From contig NZ_JAMTCI010000001.1 of NCBI RefSeq assembly GCF_024171765.1, positions 62,001 to 126,000 on the forward strand: DNA of 64,000 nt, written 5' to 3'. A program made the position numbers and the translations under genes. The notes beneath the pieces are model-generated. The model was not told where the DNA came from and did not search any database. It was given only the letters and a program-made list of their open reading frames with translations. Below are positions 11,247-20,597 of the stretch, one piece after another; positions within the stretch are counted from its first letter, which is position 1, and each line of letters starts with the position of its first letter. The stretch comes from Williamsia deligens (GTDB lineage: Bacteria; Actinomycetota; Actinomycetes; Mycobacteriales; Mycobacteriaceae).

Positions 11247-12281
11247 CTACCGGTAGGCGCTGATCTGCACCGACATGCCGGGGTCGGTGGCGACCGTGAT
11301 CGCGGACGGCTGCGCTCCCCCGCCGATCACGTGCGCGCCGAGCGTCGCGATCATCACGCCGTTGTCGGTGCACAGACGCGGACGCGGAACACGCAGCGTG
11401 ATTCCTGCTGCGGCACAACGCTCTTCCGCGAGCGAACGGATCCGTGAGTTCGCGGTGGCTCCCCCACCCAGGACGAGCGTGTCGACGTCGAGGTCCTCGC
11501 ACGCCCGCATCGCCTTCATGGTGAGCACGTCGGCGACCGACTCCTGGAACGAGGCCGCGACGTCGGCGATCGGGATCGGATCGCCTGCGCGGGTGCACTT
11601 CTCGACGAACCGGGCCACAGCCGTCTTGACGCCGCTGAACGAGAAGTCGTATCGGGCGTCACGGGGCCCGGTCATCCCCCGCGGGAACGCGATCGCCGTC
11701 GGGTCGCCGTCGGCGGCCGCGGCGTCGAGCGCGGGACCTCCGGGATAGCCCAGGCCCAGCAGGCGCGCCACCTTGTCGAACGCCTCCCCGGCGGCGTCGT
11801 CGACCGTGGTGCCGAGCTCGACGATCGGCGAGCCGAGGTCGTCCACCCGCAGCAGATGCGTGTGCCCACCCGACACCAGCAGCGCGACGCAGGGCGGCAT
11901 CGGCCCGTGTTCGAGGGTGTCGACCGCGACGTGCCCACCGAGATGGTTCACGGCGTAGAGCGGCACATCCCACGCCGCCGCATAGGCTTTCGCGGCCGAG
12001 ACACCGACCAGCAGTGCCCCCGCGAGCCCCGGACCGATGGTCACGGCCACGGCGTCGGGACGGTCGATGCCGGCGACCTCCCGGGCGCGGCGCATGGTCG
12101 GCACGATGGCCTCGAGATGCGCTCGCGAGGCGACTTCGGGGACCACCCCGCCGAACCGAGCGTGTTCGGCGACGCTCGACGCCACCTCGTCGGCGAGCAG
12201 CGTCACGGTCCCGTCGTCGGCCAGCTCGACGACGCCGACACCGGTCTCGTCGCAGGAACTCTCGATCCCGAGCACGATCAT
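11247..12281 (-). CDS. tsaD: tRNA N6-adenosine threonylcarbamoyltransferase TsaD
   Basis: 344-residue Kae1/TsaD ATPase of the t6A37 pathway; it transfers threonylcarbamoyl from TC-AMP to tRNA adenosine 37, with TsaB and TsaE. Visible motifs are the start [15 protein letters not shown], the metal-binding HLEAIVP and NHLGGHVA (His pair), LLVSGGHT, and [14 protein letters not shown] 12281 overlaps the rimI stop by 4 bp and has AGGAGGGGG upstream. Last gene of the tsaE-tsaB-rimI-tsaD string. Confidence 0.97.
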   Translation of the reverse strand: MIVLGIESSCDETGVGVVELADDGTVTLLADEVASSVAEHARFGGVVPEVASRAHLEAIVPTMRRAREVAGIDRPDAVAVTIGPGLAGALLVGVSAAKAYAAAWDVPLYAVNHLGGHVAVDTLEHGPMPPCVALLVSGGHTHLLRVDDLGSPIVELGTTVDDAAGEAFDKVARLLGLGYPGGPALDAAAADGDPTAIAFPRGMTGPRDARYDFSFSGVKTAVARFVEKCTRAGDPIPIADVAASFQESVADVLTMKAMRACEDLDVDTLVLGGGATANSRIRSLAEERCAAAGITLRVPRPRLCTDNGVMIATLGAHVIGGGAQPSAITVATDPGMSVQISAYR

Positions 12282-12763
12282 CGGGAATCCCCCTCCTGCT
12301 CGCCCGCCGGTGGTCGGCGCATCGTGTAGGCGTCGGCCCCGACGGGTTGGTAGTACCCCTTGCGCAGGCCCAGTCGGGTGAAGCCGACGGATTCGTACAG
12401 CGAGATCGCGGGGTCGTTGTCGGTACGGACCTCGAGGAATGTGGGCGCCCGGTTCTCGTCGGCGACGTCGAGCAGGACGCGCAGCAACGAGCGCCCCAGC
12501 CCTGTCCCCCGGTGCGCGGGATCGACGGCGATGGTGTGGATCTCGCACTCGTAGCCGCCCACCCGCCCGAGCAGGCTGACACCCGCGTAGCCGATCAGGG
12601 ACCCGTCCTCGTCGCGAGCACCGACGTAGCGGTTGGTCGGTGCACCGATCTCCGCCACGAACGCCTCGGCAGGCCAGGGGGATTCGTCGGCGAAGATGGC
12701 GCGTTCGATCTCGGCGCAGCGCCCGGCGTCGTCGACGGTGAGCGGACCGATCACCGCGGTCAC
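12278..12763 (-). CDS. rimI: Ribosomal protein S18-alanine N-acetyltransferase-type GNAT (RimI)
   Basis: 161-residue GNAT fold. The acetyl-CoA loop is [15 protein letters not shown] (Q/R-x-x-G-x-G/A), and [19 protein letters not shown] matches the RimI C-terminal signature. It N-acetylates ribosomal S18 or other N-termini. GTG 12763 overlaps the tsaB stop (GTGA) and its own stop overlaps tsaD. The link to tsaB/tsaD is conserved in bacteria. Confidence 0.9.
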   Translation of the reverse strand: MTAVIGPLTVDDAGRCAEIERAIFADESPWPAEAFVAEIGAPTNRYVGARDEDGSLIGYAGVSLLGRVGGYECEIHTIAVDPAHRGTGLGRSLLRVLLDVADENRAPTFLEVRTDNDPAISLYESVGFTRLGLRKGYYQPVGADAYTMRRPPAGEQEGDSR

Positions 12764-13410
12764 GGGCGAGCCCTCTCGACGGCGTCGGGCCGACGCAGGT
12801 ACAGCGGAACCACCGGATCGTGCTGCCCCGACCGCAGCTGCTGCGCGGCCGCCGCGACGAGTCCCGCCACAGTCGGCGCAGCAGAGTCGGGCCGTGCGGT
12901 CAGTCCCAGCAGGGCGGCGTGATCAGGGGAACCGAGAACGGTTGTCGGCGAGTCGATGCGGTCGGCGATGTCGCTCGGAGCGTTCACCGACGGCCCATCG
13001 GTGCGCACGGTGTCGACATAACGGGCCCAGTAGACCTCCCGGCGGCGCGCGTCGGTGACGACGAGCGCGTCACCGTGGGCCGCATCCGGCACCCCGTGGA
13101 CGACCGCGTCGAGCGAACACACGCCCACGACGTCGATGCCGAGTGCGTCGGCGAAAGCCACCGCACTGGCCATCCCCACGCGGAGACCCGTGAACGGTCC
13201 GGGTCCGGTCCCCACCACGACCGCACGCAGGTCCGCCCGCGCGACGCCGGCCTCGGTCAGGCAGTCGAGGACCAGGCTCGACAGGAGTTCGGCGTGCCCG
13301 CGGGCGGTCGGGACGTGGCGGTCGACGAGGACGCGCAGGCCGTCGTCGTCGAGTACGGCGACACCCACGACGAGCGTCGGGGTCGCGGTGTCGATGGCCA
13401 GGACGAGCAC
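12760..13410 (-). CDS. tsaB: tRNA threonylcarbamoyladenosine complex dimerisation subunit TsaB
   Basis: 216-residue ASKHA-fold partner of TsaD. N-terminus [19 protein letters not shown] and [17 protein letters not shown] are diagnostic. I chose GTG 13410: codons further upstream encode low-complexity repeats read from the intergenic repeat array. The SD is poor. It overlaps rimI by 4 bp, while upstream it is separated from tsaE by a 246-bp gap filled with the 21-bp repeat array, the only sizeable gap in this otherwise overlapping gene string. Confidence 0.93.
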   Translation of the reverse strand: MLVLAIDTATPTLVVGVAVLDDDGLRVLVDRHVPTARGHAELLSSLVLDCLTEAGVARADLRAVVVGTGPGPFTGLRVGMASAVAFADALGIDVVGVCSLDAVVHGVPDAAHGDALVVTDARRREVYWARYVDTVRTDGPSVNAPSDIADRIDSPTTVLGSPDHAALLGLTARPDSAAPTVAGLVAAAAQQLRSGQHDPVVPLYLRRPDAVERARP

Positions 13411-13467
13411 GGTGACCCAGGGTAGTCGGCGGCCACGCCCCACCCCGAATCCCGCCATCTCCCACCC

Positions 13468-13642
13468 GTCGAGTGGGCGGCAGGACCCGTCGAGTGGGCG
13501 GTAGGAACCGTCGAGTGGGCGGTAGGAACCGTCGAGTGGGCGGCTGGTGCCACGCGGCGCGTCCGAACGCCCACTCGACGTCCGCAAACGCCCACTCGAC
13601 GTCCGCAAACGCCCACTCGACGTCCGGAAACGCCCACTCGAC
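13468..13642. repeat. head-to-head 21-bp repeat array (array 1)
   Basis: The core GTCGAGTGGGCG occurs four times in plus orientation, starting at 13468, 13489, 13510 and 13531, and four times inverted (CGCCCACTCGAC) starting at 13568, 13589, 13610 and 13631. The period is exactly 21 bp in both arms. The 9-bp linkers are alike within an arm (GTAGGAACC type on the left, GTCCGCAAA type on the right) but differ between arms. The arms can pair over about 85 bases. It lies between tsaE and tsaB. It is not CRISPR: linkers are too short and not unique. Confidence 0.9.
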
Positions 13643-13656
13643 GCGTGGGTCAGGGG

Positions 13657-14127
13657 TCAGGGGGTGGCGTCGATCCAGCCCCACGCGGCCGTGCGCACAT
13701 CGCTGTCGTCGTCGCGGCGCAGACGGACCAGCAGATGGCGGTCGGCCAGGCGCTCCACCACCCCGGCACCCCACTCGACGATCACGACGTCGGACTCGAG
13801 GTCGGTGTCGAGGTCCAGGGCATCGAGGTCGGCCAGGACGTCACCGCCCGTCGATCCCAGCCGGTAGGCGTCGACGTGGACCATCCCGATGCCACCCTCC
13901 CGACCCGGCCGGTGCTCCCTGGCGAGGACGAACGTCGGCGAGCTGACCCGCCCGGCCACACCCAGCCCGGCCCCGAAACCGCGCGCGAACGCGGTCTTGC
14001 CCGCACCGAGCGGCCCGTCGAGGATCACCAGGTCGCCGGGGGCGACGGTGCCGGCGATCTCGGCGCCCAGCGCCTCGGTGTCCTCGACCGTGGGCAGCGT
14101 GCGGTGGCCGGGGAGGTCGTCGCTCAT
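13657..14127 (-). CDS. tsaE: tRNA threonylcarbamoyladenosine ATPase TsaE
   Basis: 156-residue P-loop ATPase that resets the TsaB-TsaD complex in t6A synthesis. Walker A is GPLGAGKTAFARGFGAGLG, followed by the family motif VSSPTFVLAREH and the YRL block (MVHVDAYRLG). The C-terminal WGAGV matches EWG in TsaE. ATG 14127 overlaps the hydrolase stop by 4 bp. Confidence 0.95.
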   Translation of the reverse strand: MSDDLPGHRTLPTVEDTEALGAEIAGTVAPGDLVILDGPLGAGKTAFARGFGAGLGVAGRVSSPTFVLAREHRPGREGGIGMVHVDAYRLGSTGGDVLADLDALDLDTDLESDVVIVEWGAGVVERLADRHLLVRLRRDDDSDVRTAAWGWIDATP

Positions 14128-15173
14128 CGCTGGACGCTGTGGGCGACGAGGCGTTCGATCGCGTCAGAGACCACGTCGGGCTTCTCGAGCGGCAGGAGGT
14201 GCCCGCTGTCGGGCACGCCGACGAGTTCGCAGTCGCCGAGTTCGGAATGCAGTTCCACCGACCGGGCGAGCGGGGTCAGACGGTCCTCGTACCCGCACGC
14301 GACCATCGTCGGTATGCGCCGCAGCGCCGCCAGGCCGGCCGTCTCGTCGTGGTCCTCGAGCGCGCGCAGGAAGTACACGAGTGTCTCGACGGGGGTGTCG
14401 TCGATCATCGACGCGGCGAACGCGCTCAGCGAGGGCGACCGGAAGGTCGAGCCGAAGCTCGCGGCGGTGAACACCGGCGCGACGATCGCGCGGGTCACCC
14501 CGCGTCCGGTCTGCACGGTCCGCGGCGCGCGGCGCACCGAGAACCGCAGCGCGTTCAGCAACGGGTTGCGCAGACCGCGTCCGATGCCGACGTCGGCGAT
14601 CCCGCTGGCCGCGGTCGCGACCAGTCCTGCGGCGATCACTTTCTCCCCGAACAGTTCCGGCTCCCGTGAGGCCAGTGCCATCACCGCCATCGCACCCATG
14701 GAATGGCCCACGAGCACCACGGGACCGCTCGGCACGACCGCACGGATCACCGCGGCGATGTCCGCGCCGGCCTGAGCCGTCGTCATGCTCTCCGGCGTCG
14801 CAGCACCCGATTCCCCGTGGCCGCGGTGGTCGAAGAAGACCAGCCGCACGTTGTCACCCCACGCCTGCGCGAGCCACAGACGCTGGAAGTGCCAACTCGA
14901 CATGCGCAGCGCGAACCCGTGGACGAACACCACCGAGATCGGCGCGTCGGGCGGTCCCACCTCCCGCACGGCCAGCGGCACCCCGTCGTCGGCGATGACG
15001 ATGCTCGCGCGGTCGTCGTAGACCGCGTCGAACCCCACACCGTCGTGCGGATCGTCGGTCGACGACCGCCGGGTGAGGTCGCGGGCCAGACCGCCGACGG
15101 CGAGGGCGCCGAGTGTCGCGGCTCCCGCGGCGCCGGCGAGGATCCCGATCCTGCGCGGCCGTTCCGGGCTCAT
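14124..15173 (-). CDS. Alpha/beta hydrolase, membrane-anchored or exported
   Basis: 349 residues. A hydrophobic N-terminal segment (IGILAGAAGAATLGALAVGGLA, about 9-30) suggests an anchor. The catalytic core is complete: oxyanion region VFVHGFALRMSSW, nucleophile elbow VGHSMGAM, a late Asp near CGYEDRLTPLA, and His in DSGHLLPLEKP. The substrate is unknown. ATG 15173 overlaps the alr stop by 4 bp and its stop overlaps tsaE, so it belongs to the alr-tsa operon, where such a hydrolase is common in actinobacteria. Confidence 0.85.
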   Translation of the reverse strand: MSPERPRRIGILAGAAGAATLGALAVGGLARDLTRRSSTDDPHDGVGFDAVYDDRASIVIADDGVPLAVREVGPPDAPISVVFVHGFALRMSSWHFQRLWLAQAWGDNVRLVFFDHRGHGESGAATPESMTTAQAGADIAAVIRAVVPSGPVVLVGHSMGAMAVMALASREPELFGEKVIAAGLVATAASGIADVGIGRGLRNPLLNALRFSVRRAPRTVQTGRGVTRAIVAPVFTAASFGSTFRSPSLSAFAASMIDDTPVETLVYFLRALEDHDETAGLAALRRIPTMVACGYEDRLTPLARSVELHSELGDCELVGVPDSGHLLPLEKPDVVSDAIERLVAHSVQR

Positions 15174-16315
15174 GTGCCCACCTCGTCCCGACTGTCGACA
15201 TACCGGCGGACAGCGCGGCCCCGCACTCCGGACACGATCTCGTAGTCGATGGTCCCGATGGTGTCCGCCCACTCCGTCGCCGTCGGGCCACCCTCGGCCC
15301 CGTCGCCGAACAGGACGGCGCGGTCGCCGGGTCGGACGTCCGTCGACGGTCCGAGGTCGACGACGGTCTGATCCATGCACACGCGCCCCACACCGGGGAC
15401 GATGCGCCCGCCGACGGCCACCCGCAACCGGTTCGACAGCAACCGCGGCACCCCGTCCGCGTACCCCGCGGGCAGCAGGCCCAGCGTCGTGTCGCGGGGG
15501 GCGACCCACGTGTGTCCGTACGAGACCCCCTGCCCGGCCGACACCCGCTTGACCGCGGACACCTCTGCCGACAGCGTCATAGCGGGCACCAGACCGAGAT
15601 CGCCGTGCTCGCGCTCGAGCGGGGAGAACCCGTAGATGGCGATACCGGCCCGCACCATGTCACGGGAGAGGTCCGGACGGGCCAGGGCCGCAGCGGAATT
15701 CGAGATGTGCACCACATCGGGCGGCGCGCCCAGGGCGGTGAGCTCGGCGACACAGGCGTCGAGGCGCGCGGCCTGCTCGTCGTTGAGGGGGTGATCCGGG
15801 ATGTCCCCGTGCGCCAGATGACACATCGCCGTGCCCAGGACGATCGTCCCGTCCGCCACCGCGCGGACGAGCGCGTCGCGGACGTCGGGCCAGTCGTGCG
15901 GCCCGACCCCATTGCGGCCCAGGCCGGTGTCGATCTTGACCCCCGCACGGGCGGGTGTTCCCGTGGTCTGTGCGGCTGCGAGGACGGCGTCGAGTTGCTG
16001 TCCGGACGAGACGACGATCTCGACGTCGGCGGCGAGTGCCGGGGCGAAGTCTGTCGAGGGCGTGTGCAGCCACGCGATCAGCGGAGCGCGGACACCACCG
16101 GAACGCACGGCCAGCGCCTCGGCGACGGTCGCGACACCGAGGGCGACCGCGCCCGCGTCCAGCGCCGCTCGCGCGACAGGGACCGCGCCGTGGCCGTAGC
16201 CGTCGGCCTTCACGACGGCGAGCACCGGCGCCCCCGATCGGCGGCCGACGACGCCGACGTTGTGGGCGATGGCAGCCAGGTCGACGCAGGCGTCGAGCGC
16301 TGCGGGTGCCGTCAT
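15170..16315 (-). CDS. alr: Alanine racemase
   Basis: 381-residue PLP-dependent racemase that supplies D-alanine for peptidoglycan. Schiff-base Lys36 is in AVVKADGYGHGAVPVA, and the catalytic Tyr of the C-terminal domain is in GVSYGHTW. The substrate-binding CMDQTVVDL block is present. ATG 16315 overlaps the upstream nnrD/nnrE stop by 4 bp; the stop overlaps the hydrolase. Confidence 0.96.
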   Translation of the reverse strand: MTAPAALDACVDLAAIAHNVGVVGRRSGAPVLAVVKADGYGHGAVPVARAALDAGAVALGVATVAEALAVRSGGVRAPLIAWLHTPSTDFAPALAADVEIVVSSGQQLDAVLAAAQTTGTPARAGVKIDTGLGRNGVGPHDWPDVRDALVRAVADGTIVLGTAMCHLAHGDIPDHPLNDEQAARLDACVAELTALGAPPDVVHISNSAAALARPDLSRDMVRAGIAIYGFSPLEREHGDLGLVPAMTLSAEVSAVKRVSAGQGVSYGHTWVAPRDTTLGLLPAGYADGVPRLLSNRLRVAVGGRIVPGVGRVCMDQTVVDLGPSTDVRPGDRAVLFGDGAEGGPTATEWADTIGTIDYEIVSGVRGRAVRRYVDSRDEVGT

Positions 16316-17763
16316 CGATCGTGTCCGGACCCGGCGGACCGGATGTCACGGATGGCGGCGGGCACCGCGGCCAACAGATCGGAGGCGCCGATGGGTGCGC
16401 CGTGTCCCGTCGGATCGCTCCCGTGCGCCGCGAGGCGCGCCGCATCCGCATGCACTCGGGCGGCCGCCGCGGCGGCTACCCGCGGGGCCAGGCCGGACGC
16501 CAGGAGTGCGCCGGCGATGCCCGACAGGACGTCGCCGGCACCGGCGGTCGCCGCCCAGGACGATCCGGCGTCGTTCGCGATGACCGGTCCGGCGGCGTCG
16601 GACACCAGGGTCACGCGGCCCTTCAGCAGCACGGTGACCTCGAGGCGCGCGGCGAGGTCGCTGACAGCGGAGACCCGGTCCGCGCCGACCTCGTGCCCGG
16701 CCAGGCGGGCGAACTCGCCAGCATGCGGCGTGAGCAGCGTCGGGGCATCCCGGCCGGTGAGCCACTCGGGGTGGCGGGCGACGACGGTCAGTCCGTCGGC
16801 GTCGACGAGGACGGGCACGTCGGCCGCCAGGATCCGGCGGAGCAGATCCTCGGCGGCGTCGTCGGTACCCGCTCCCGGGCCGACGACCCACGCCTGCACG
16901 CGACCGGCCGCGTCGAGGTCGGGTGCGGCCACGATCTCCGGCCGCCGGGCGACCACCTGTTCCGCGGCCGACCCGACGTACCGCACCATGCCGGAGGTGG
17001 CGGCCACCGCGGCGCCGCTGCACAACACCGCGGCGCCCGGGTACCGGTCGGATCCTGCGATCACCCCGACGACACCCTGGGTGTACTTGTCGTCGACGGG
17101 ACCGGGGACGGGCCACTCACGGGCGATGTCGCTGTCGGACAGGGCGACGAGTCCCGCTGCGCCCGGGTCGATCCCGATGTCCACACACACCACCCGGCCG
17201 CATTGCGACGACGCGAGGACGTGTGCGCGACGACGCGCGCCGAAGGTCACGGTGACAGCTGCGTGCACCGCGGGGGTGTGGATCTCTCCGGTGTCGGCGT
17301 CGACGCCGGAGGGCAGGTCGACCGCGACGATCGGGGCGCGCACACCGGCGAACACCCCAGCCGCCACAGGACGCAGCGGACCGCTCCCACCGAGTCCGAC
17401 GACACCGTCGACGACGAGGTCGACGTCGGACGGCATCGTCGACACCCACCGGCCACCGGCCGCGGTGAAGGCTCTGCTGCCGGACTCGTGCGCGCGGTCC
17501 CGGTCGAGCGCGACGGCCACGACGGAGACCCCGCGGCGCACCAACCGGGCCCCGGCGTACAGCGCGTCGCCCCCGTTGTCCCCGGACCCCACGACGAGTC
17601 CCACCCGGGCGCCGTAGACGGCGCCACGCCGGGCGAGCAGCTCGGCGATCACCACGGAGGCGAGGCCCGCCGACGCGCGGCGCATGAGCACCCCGCCGGT
17701 GAGCAGGTCGCCGGTGGCCTCCTCGGCCGCGCGGATGGCCGATGCGGTGTGGAAACCGAGCAT
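16312..17763 (-). CDS. nnrD: Bifunctional NAD(P)H-hydrate epimerase / ADP-dependent dehydratase
   Basis: 483 residues. The N-terminal domain (about 1-210) is the YjeF-N epimerase with GSGDNGGDALYAGARL and DLPSGVDADTG. The C-terminal ribokinase-like dehydratase domain has GPGAGTDDAAEDLL, LTPHAGEFARL and ATAGAGDVLSGIAGALL, which carries the catalytic Asp of the GAGD motif. It repairs hydrated NADH/NADPH. Equivalent to Rv3433c. It overlaps alr by 4 bp and lies 3 bp after glmS. Confidence 0.94.
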   Translation of the reverse strand: MLGFHTASAIRAAEEATGDLLTGGVLMRRASAGLASVVIAELLARRGAVYGARVGLVVGSGDNGGDALYAGARLVRRGVSVVAVALDRDRAHESGSRAFTAAGGRWVSTMPSDVDLVVDGVVGLGGSGPLRPVAAGVFAGVRAPIVAVDLPSGVDADTGEIHTPAVHAAVTVTFGARRRAHVLASSQCGRVVCVDIGIDPGAAGLVALSDSDIAREWPVPGPVDDKYTQGVVGVIAGSDRYPGAAVLCSGAAVAATSGMVRYVGSAAEQVVARRPEIVAAPDLDAAGRVQAWVVGPGAGTDDAAEDLLRRILAADVPVLVDADGLTVVARHPEWLTGRDAPTLLTPHAGEFARLAGHEVGADRVSAVSDLAARLEVTVLLKGRVTLVSDAAGPVIANDAGSSWAATAGAGDVLSGIAGALLASGLAPRVAAAAAARVHADAARLAAHGSDPTGHGAPIGASDLLAAVPAAIRDIRSAGSGHDR

Positions 17764-17766
17764 CGG

Positions 17767-19629
17767 CTACTCCACCGTGACGGACTTGGCCAGGTTGCGG
17801 GGCTTGTCCACGTCGTATCCGCGGGCCTGGGCCACCGCGGCGGCGAACACCTGCATCGGCACCGTCGAGACGAGCGGCTGCAGCAGGGTGGTGGTCGCGG
17901 GGATCTCCACGAGGTGGTCGGCGAATTCGGCGGCGACGGTGTCGCCCTCCTCGGCGATGACGATCGTCCGTGCGCCGCGGGCCTGGATCTCGCGGATGTT
18001 GCTCACCATCTTCGAGTGCAGCAGTGGCCGACCCTGCTGGGAGGGCATCACCACGATGACCGGCACGCCGTCCTCGATCAGGGCGATCGGTCCGTGCTTG
18101 AGCTCGCCGGCGGCGAAGCCCTCCGCGTGCATGTACGCGAGTTCCTTGAGCTTCAGCGCGCCCTCGAGTGCGACCGGGTACCCGACGTGTCGTCCGAGGA
18201 AGAGCACAGTGCGGCTGTCGGCGAGACCGCGGGCGAGCTCACGCACCGGTTCGACGGTGGCCAGGACCTTCTCGACCGCCTCCGGCATTCGCTCGAGCTC
18301 GCGGTACTCGCGGGCGACCTCGTCGGGGTACTTGGTGCCGCGCGCCTGCGCCAATGCGAGGCCGACGAGGTAGGCGGCGGCGATCTGCGCGAGGAAACAC
18401 TTGGTGGAGGCGACACCGATCTCGGGCCCGGCGTGGGTGTAGAGGACGGCGTCGGACTCGCGAGGGATCTGCGCACCGTTGGTGTTGCAGATGGCCAACA
18501 CCCGCGCCTTCTGCTCCTTGGCGTGCCGGACGGCCTCGAGGGTGTCTGCGGTCTCCCCCGACTGCGAGATCGCCACGACGAGCGTCGAGCGGTCGAGAAC
18601 AGGGTCGCGGTAGCGGAACTCGCTCGCGAGCTCGACCTCGACGGGCAGTCGCGTCCAGTGCTCGATGGCGTATTTCGCGAGCAAACCGGCGTGGTACGCG
18701 GTGCCGCAGGCGACGACGAAGACCTTGTCGGTGTCGCGGAGGTCCTGGTCGGTGATGCGCTGCTCGTCGAGGATCACGCGGCCGTTCTCGAAATGGCCCA
18801 CGAGGGTGTCGGCGAGGGCCTGGGGCTGCTCGGCGATCTCCTTGAGCATGAAGTAGTCGTGGCCGCCCTTCTCCGCGGCCGCGAGGTCCCAGTCGATGTG
18901 GAACGGCGTGCCGGTCCGGGGCGATCCGTCGAACCCGGTGATCGTGTAGCCGTCGGCGGTGATCACGACGACCTCGTCGTGTCCGAGCTCGACGGCGTCG
19001 CGGGTGTGGTCGATGAAGGCGGCGACGTCGGACCCGACGAACATCTCGCCGTCCCCCACCCCGACGACGAGCGGCGTCGACCGGCGTGCGGCGACGATGG
19101 TGTCCGGGTGGTCGGAGTGGGTGAACACCAGGGTGAACGCACCCTCCAACCGAGCGAGCACGGCGTAGGCCGCCCCGACGAAGTCGCCGGCGTGTGCGCC
19201 CGAGGAGTACTCGAGGTCGAGCAGGTGCACCGCGGCTTCGGTGTCGGTGTCGGAGGCGAACTCGACGCCGGCGGCCTCCACCTCGGCACGCAGCGGCGCG
19301 TAGTTCTCGATGATGCCGTTGTGGACGACCGCGACCCGGCCGTCCCGCGAGGTGTGCGGGTGCGCGTTGCGGTCGGTGGGACGACCGTGGGTCGCCCACC
19401 GGGTGTGACCCATGCCGGTCGAGCCGGCAAAGGCCTCACGCCCGACCGTGGCGAGCTGCTTGTCCAGGTTCTCCAGGCGTCCGGCCCGCTTCTCGACCGC
19501 GGTTCCGCCCCGCCCGTCGAGGATGGCGACCCCGGCGGAGTCGTACCCCCGGTACTCCATCCTCCGCAGCGCCTCGACGACGATCTCGAGGGCATCGCGG
19601 CGACCGACGTATCCGACGATTCCACACAT
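17767..19629 (-). CDS. glmS: Glutamine--fructose-6-phosphate aminotransferase (isomerizing)
   Basis: 620 residues; makes glucosamine-6-phosphate for cell-wall precursors. The glutaminase domain begins with the nucleophile Cys2 (MCGIVGYVG), and then GHTRWATHG and the GIIENY loop follow. Two SIS domains contain ISQSGETADTLEA and the end DKPRNLAKSVTVE. I chose ATG 19629 because Cys2 must be exposed; an upstream in-frame start at 19713 would bury it. No glmS ribozyme was seen upstream. Probably first gene of the glmS-nnrD-alr-hydrolase-tsaE string. Confidence 0.97.
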   Translation of the reverse strand: MCGIVGYVGRRDALEIVVEALRRMEYRGYDSAGVAILDGRGGTAVEKRAGRLENLDKQLATVGREAFAGSTGMGHTRWATHGRPTDRNAHPHTSRDGRVAVVHNGIIENYAPLRAEVEAAGVEFASDTDTEAAVHLLDLEYSSGAHAGDFVGAAYAVLARLEGAFTLVFTHSDHPDTIVAARRSTPLVVGVGDGEMFVGSDVAAFIDHTRDAVELGHDEVVVITADGYTITGFDGSPRTGTPFHIDWDLAAAEKGGHDYFMLKEIAEQPQALADTLVGHFENGRVILDEQRITDQDLRDTDKVFVVACGTAYHAGLLAKYAIEHWTRLPVEVELASEFRYRDPVLDRSTLVVAISQSGETADTLEAVRHAKEQKARVLAICNTNGAQIPRESDAVLYTHAGPEIGVASTKCFLAQIAAAYLVGLALAQARGTKYPDEVAREYRELERMPEAVEKVLATVEPVRELARGLADSRTVLFLGRHVGYPVALEGALKLKELAYMHAEGFAAGELKHGPIALIEDGVPVIVVMPSQQGRPLLHSKMVSNIREIQARGARTIVIAEEGDTVAAEFADHLVEIPATTTLLQPLVSTVPMQVFAAAVAQARGYDVDKPRNLAKSVTVE

Positions 19630-19712
19630 TCGTGACAGGGTACTGCCGACGCCCATACGCTCGCGAAACCGTGGCGGCGCCCGTCCGGTGACGCCTGCCA
19701 CCGTGACTGTCA

Positions 19713-19718
19713 TAGGGT
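19713..19718 (+). promoter_or_regulatory. -10 of a leaderless transcript for the gene at 19725
   Basis: TAGGGT is followed by 6 nt and the GTG at 19725. No SD is present. Confidence 0.45.
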
Positions 19719-19724
19719 CGTCCC

Positions 19725-20597
19725 GTGGCCCCGGTGAAGAAGCTCGTCTCGCAGTTGTCCCGACGCGGCCCGCATCGCGTCCTGAGGGGCGACATGGCGG
19801 TGGTCGGTCTGCCCGGCATCGTCTACACCCCCGAGAACGGCTCCGACCTGCCCGGAGTGGCGTTCGGTCACGGGTGGCTCACCCACAGCCGGCAATACAT
19901 CGGCACCCTCGAGCACCTCGCGTCGTGGGGCATCGTCGTCGCCGTCCCCGACACACAGCGCGGACCGCTGCCGTCGGACCGAGCCCTGGCCTCCGACCTG
20001 CGCACGGCGCTCGAGGTCATCAGCTCGGTCCGTCTCGGGCCCGGCCAGATCACCGTCCATCCCGAACGCCTCGGTCTGGTCGGTCACGGCATGGGGGCGT
20101 CTGCGGCGGTTCTCGCTGCCGGTGACACCGATCGGGCCCGCGCCCTCGCGGCGCTGTTCCCCGCCCCGACCTCCCCGGCCGTGCTCCCCGCGGCCCACCG
20201 GGCACGCGTGCCCGCCCTGGTGCTGGCCGCCCCGAACGACCTCGACAGCGTCACGTCCAACGCGCTGGCCATCCGTTCCGCGCTGCAGGGCGAGCATGTC
20301 GCGTTGCGCACGGTGCCGAAGGCGTCCAACCGTGGGCTCGTCGAAGGGTTCAGCGTCCGCAAACGTCTCGGCGACGACTCCGACCAGCGCAGGACCCAGA
20401 AGATGGTGCGCGCGATCACCACGGGTTTCCTCCTCGCCACGCTCGGCGACCCGGGTCTGCGGCGCTCGGTGCCGGGCGATGCGACCTACGCCGCGTTCGC
20501 CGACCCGTCGGAGGACATCGGCAAGCTCGTCGCGGTCGACCCCGAGGCCGTCGAGGCGCCCGACGCCGACCAGCTCACCCGCCTGCTGCGTCGCTGA
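19725..20597 (+). CDS. Alpha/beta hydrolase-fold protein lacking the nucleophile (Rv3438 type)
   Basis: 290 residues with a recognisable hydrolase fold: strand and oxyanion loop GVAFGHGWLTHSRQY, second strand GIVVAVPDTQRG, and the nucleophile elbow. The elbow reads LGLVGHGMGAS (residues 117-126): Gly122 stands where Ser/Cys should be, so ordinary hydrolysis is unlikely. The same Gly is, as I recall, present in the M. tuberculosis protein Rv3438, suggesting a conserved non-enzymatic or altered role. It is divergent from glmS. The 3' end overlaps the small minus-strand gene at 20575. Confidence 0.8.
   Translation: MAPVKKLVSQLSRRGPHRVLRGDMAVVGLPGIVYTPENGSDLPGVAFGHGWLTHSRQYIGTLEHLASWGIVVAVPDTQRGPLPSDRALASDLRTALEVISSVRLGPGQITVHPERLGLVGHGMGASAAVLAAGDTDRARALAALFPAPTSPAVLPAAHRARVPALVLAAPNDLDSVTSNALAIRSALQGEHVALRTVPKASNRGLVEGFSVRKRLGDDSDQRRTQKMVRAITTGFLLATLGDPGLRRSVPGDATYAAFADPSEDIGKLVAVDPEAVEAPDADQLTRLLRR

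Noticed and set aside
13468-13642. CRISPR array
   Set aside because: Units are 12 bp with 9-bp linkers that are nearly identical, orientation flips in the middle, and no cas genes are present.
15955-19635. Very long open frame on the plus strand opposite nnrD and glmS
   Set aside because: It is a shadow of high-GC codon bias: low-complexity Gly/Arg/Val translation with no known domain, while the opposite strand has complete conserved enzymes.
19630-19724. glmS ribozyme/riboswitch
   Set aside because: The gap to the divergent gene is only 95 bp and shows no ribozyme core; glmS ribozymes are typical of Firmicutes.
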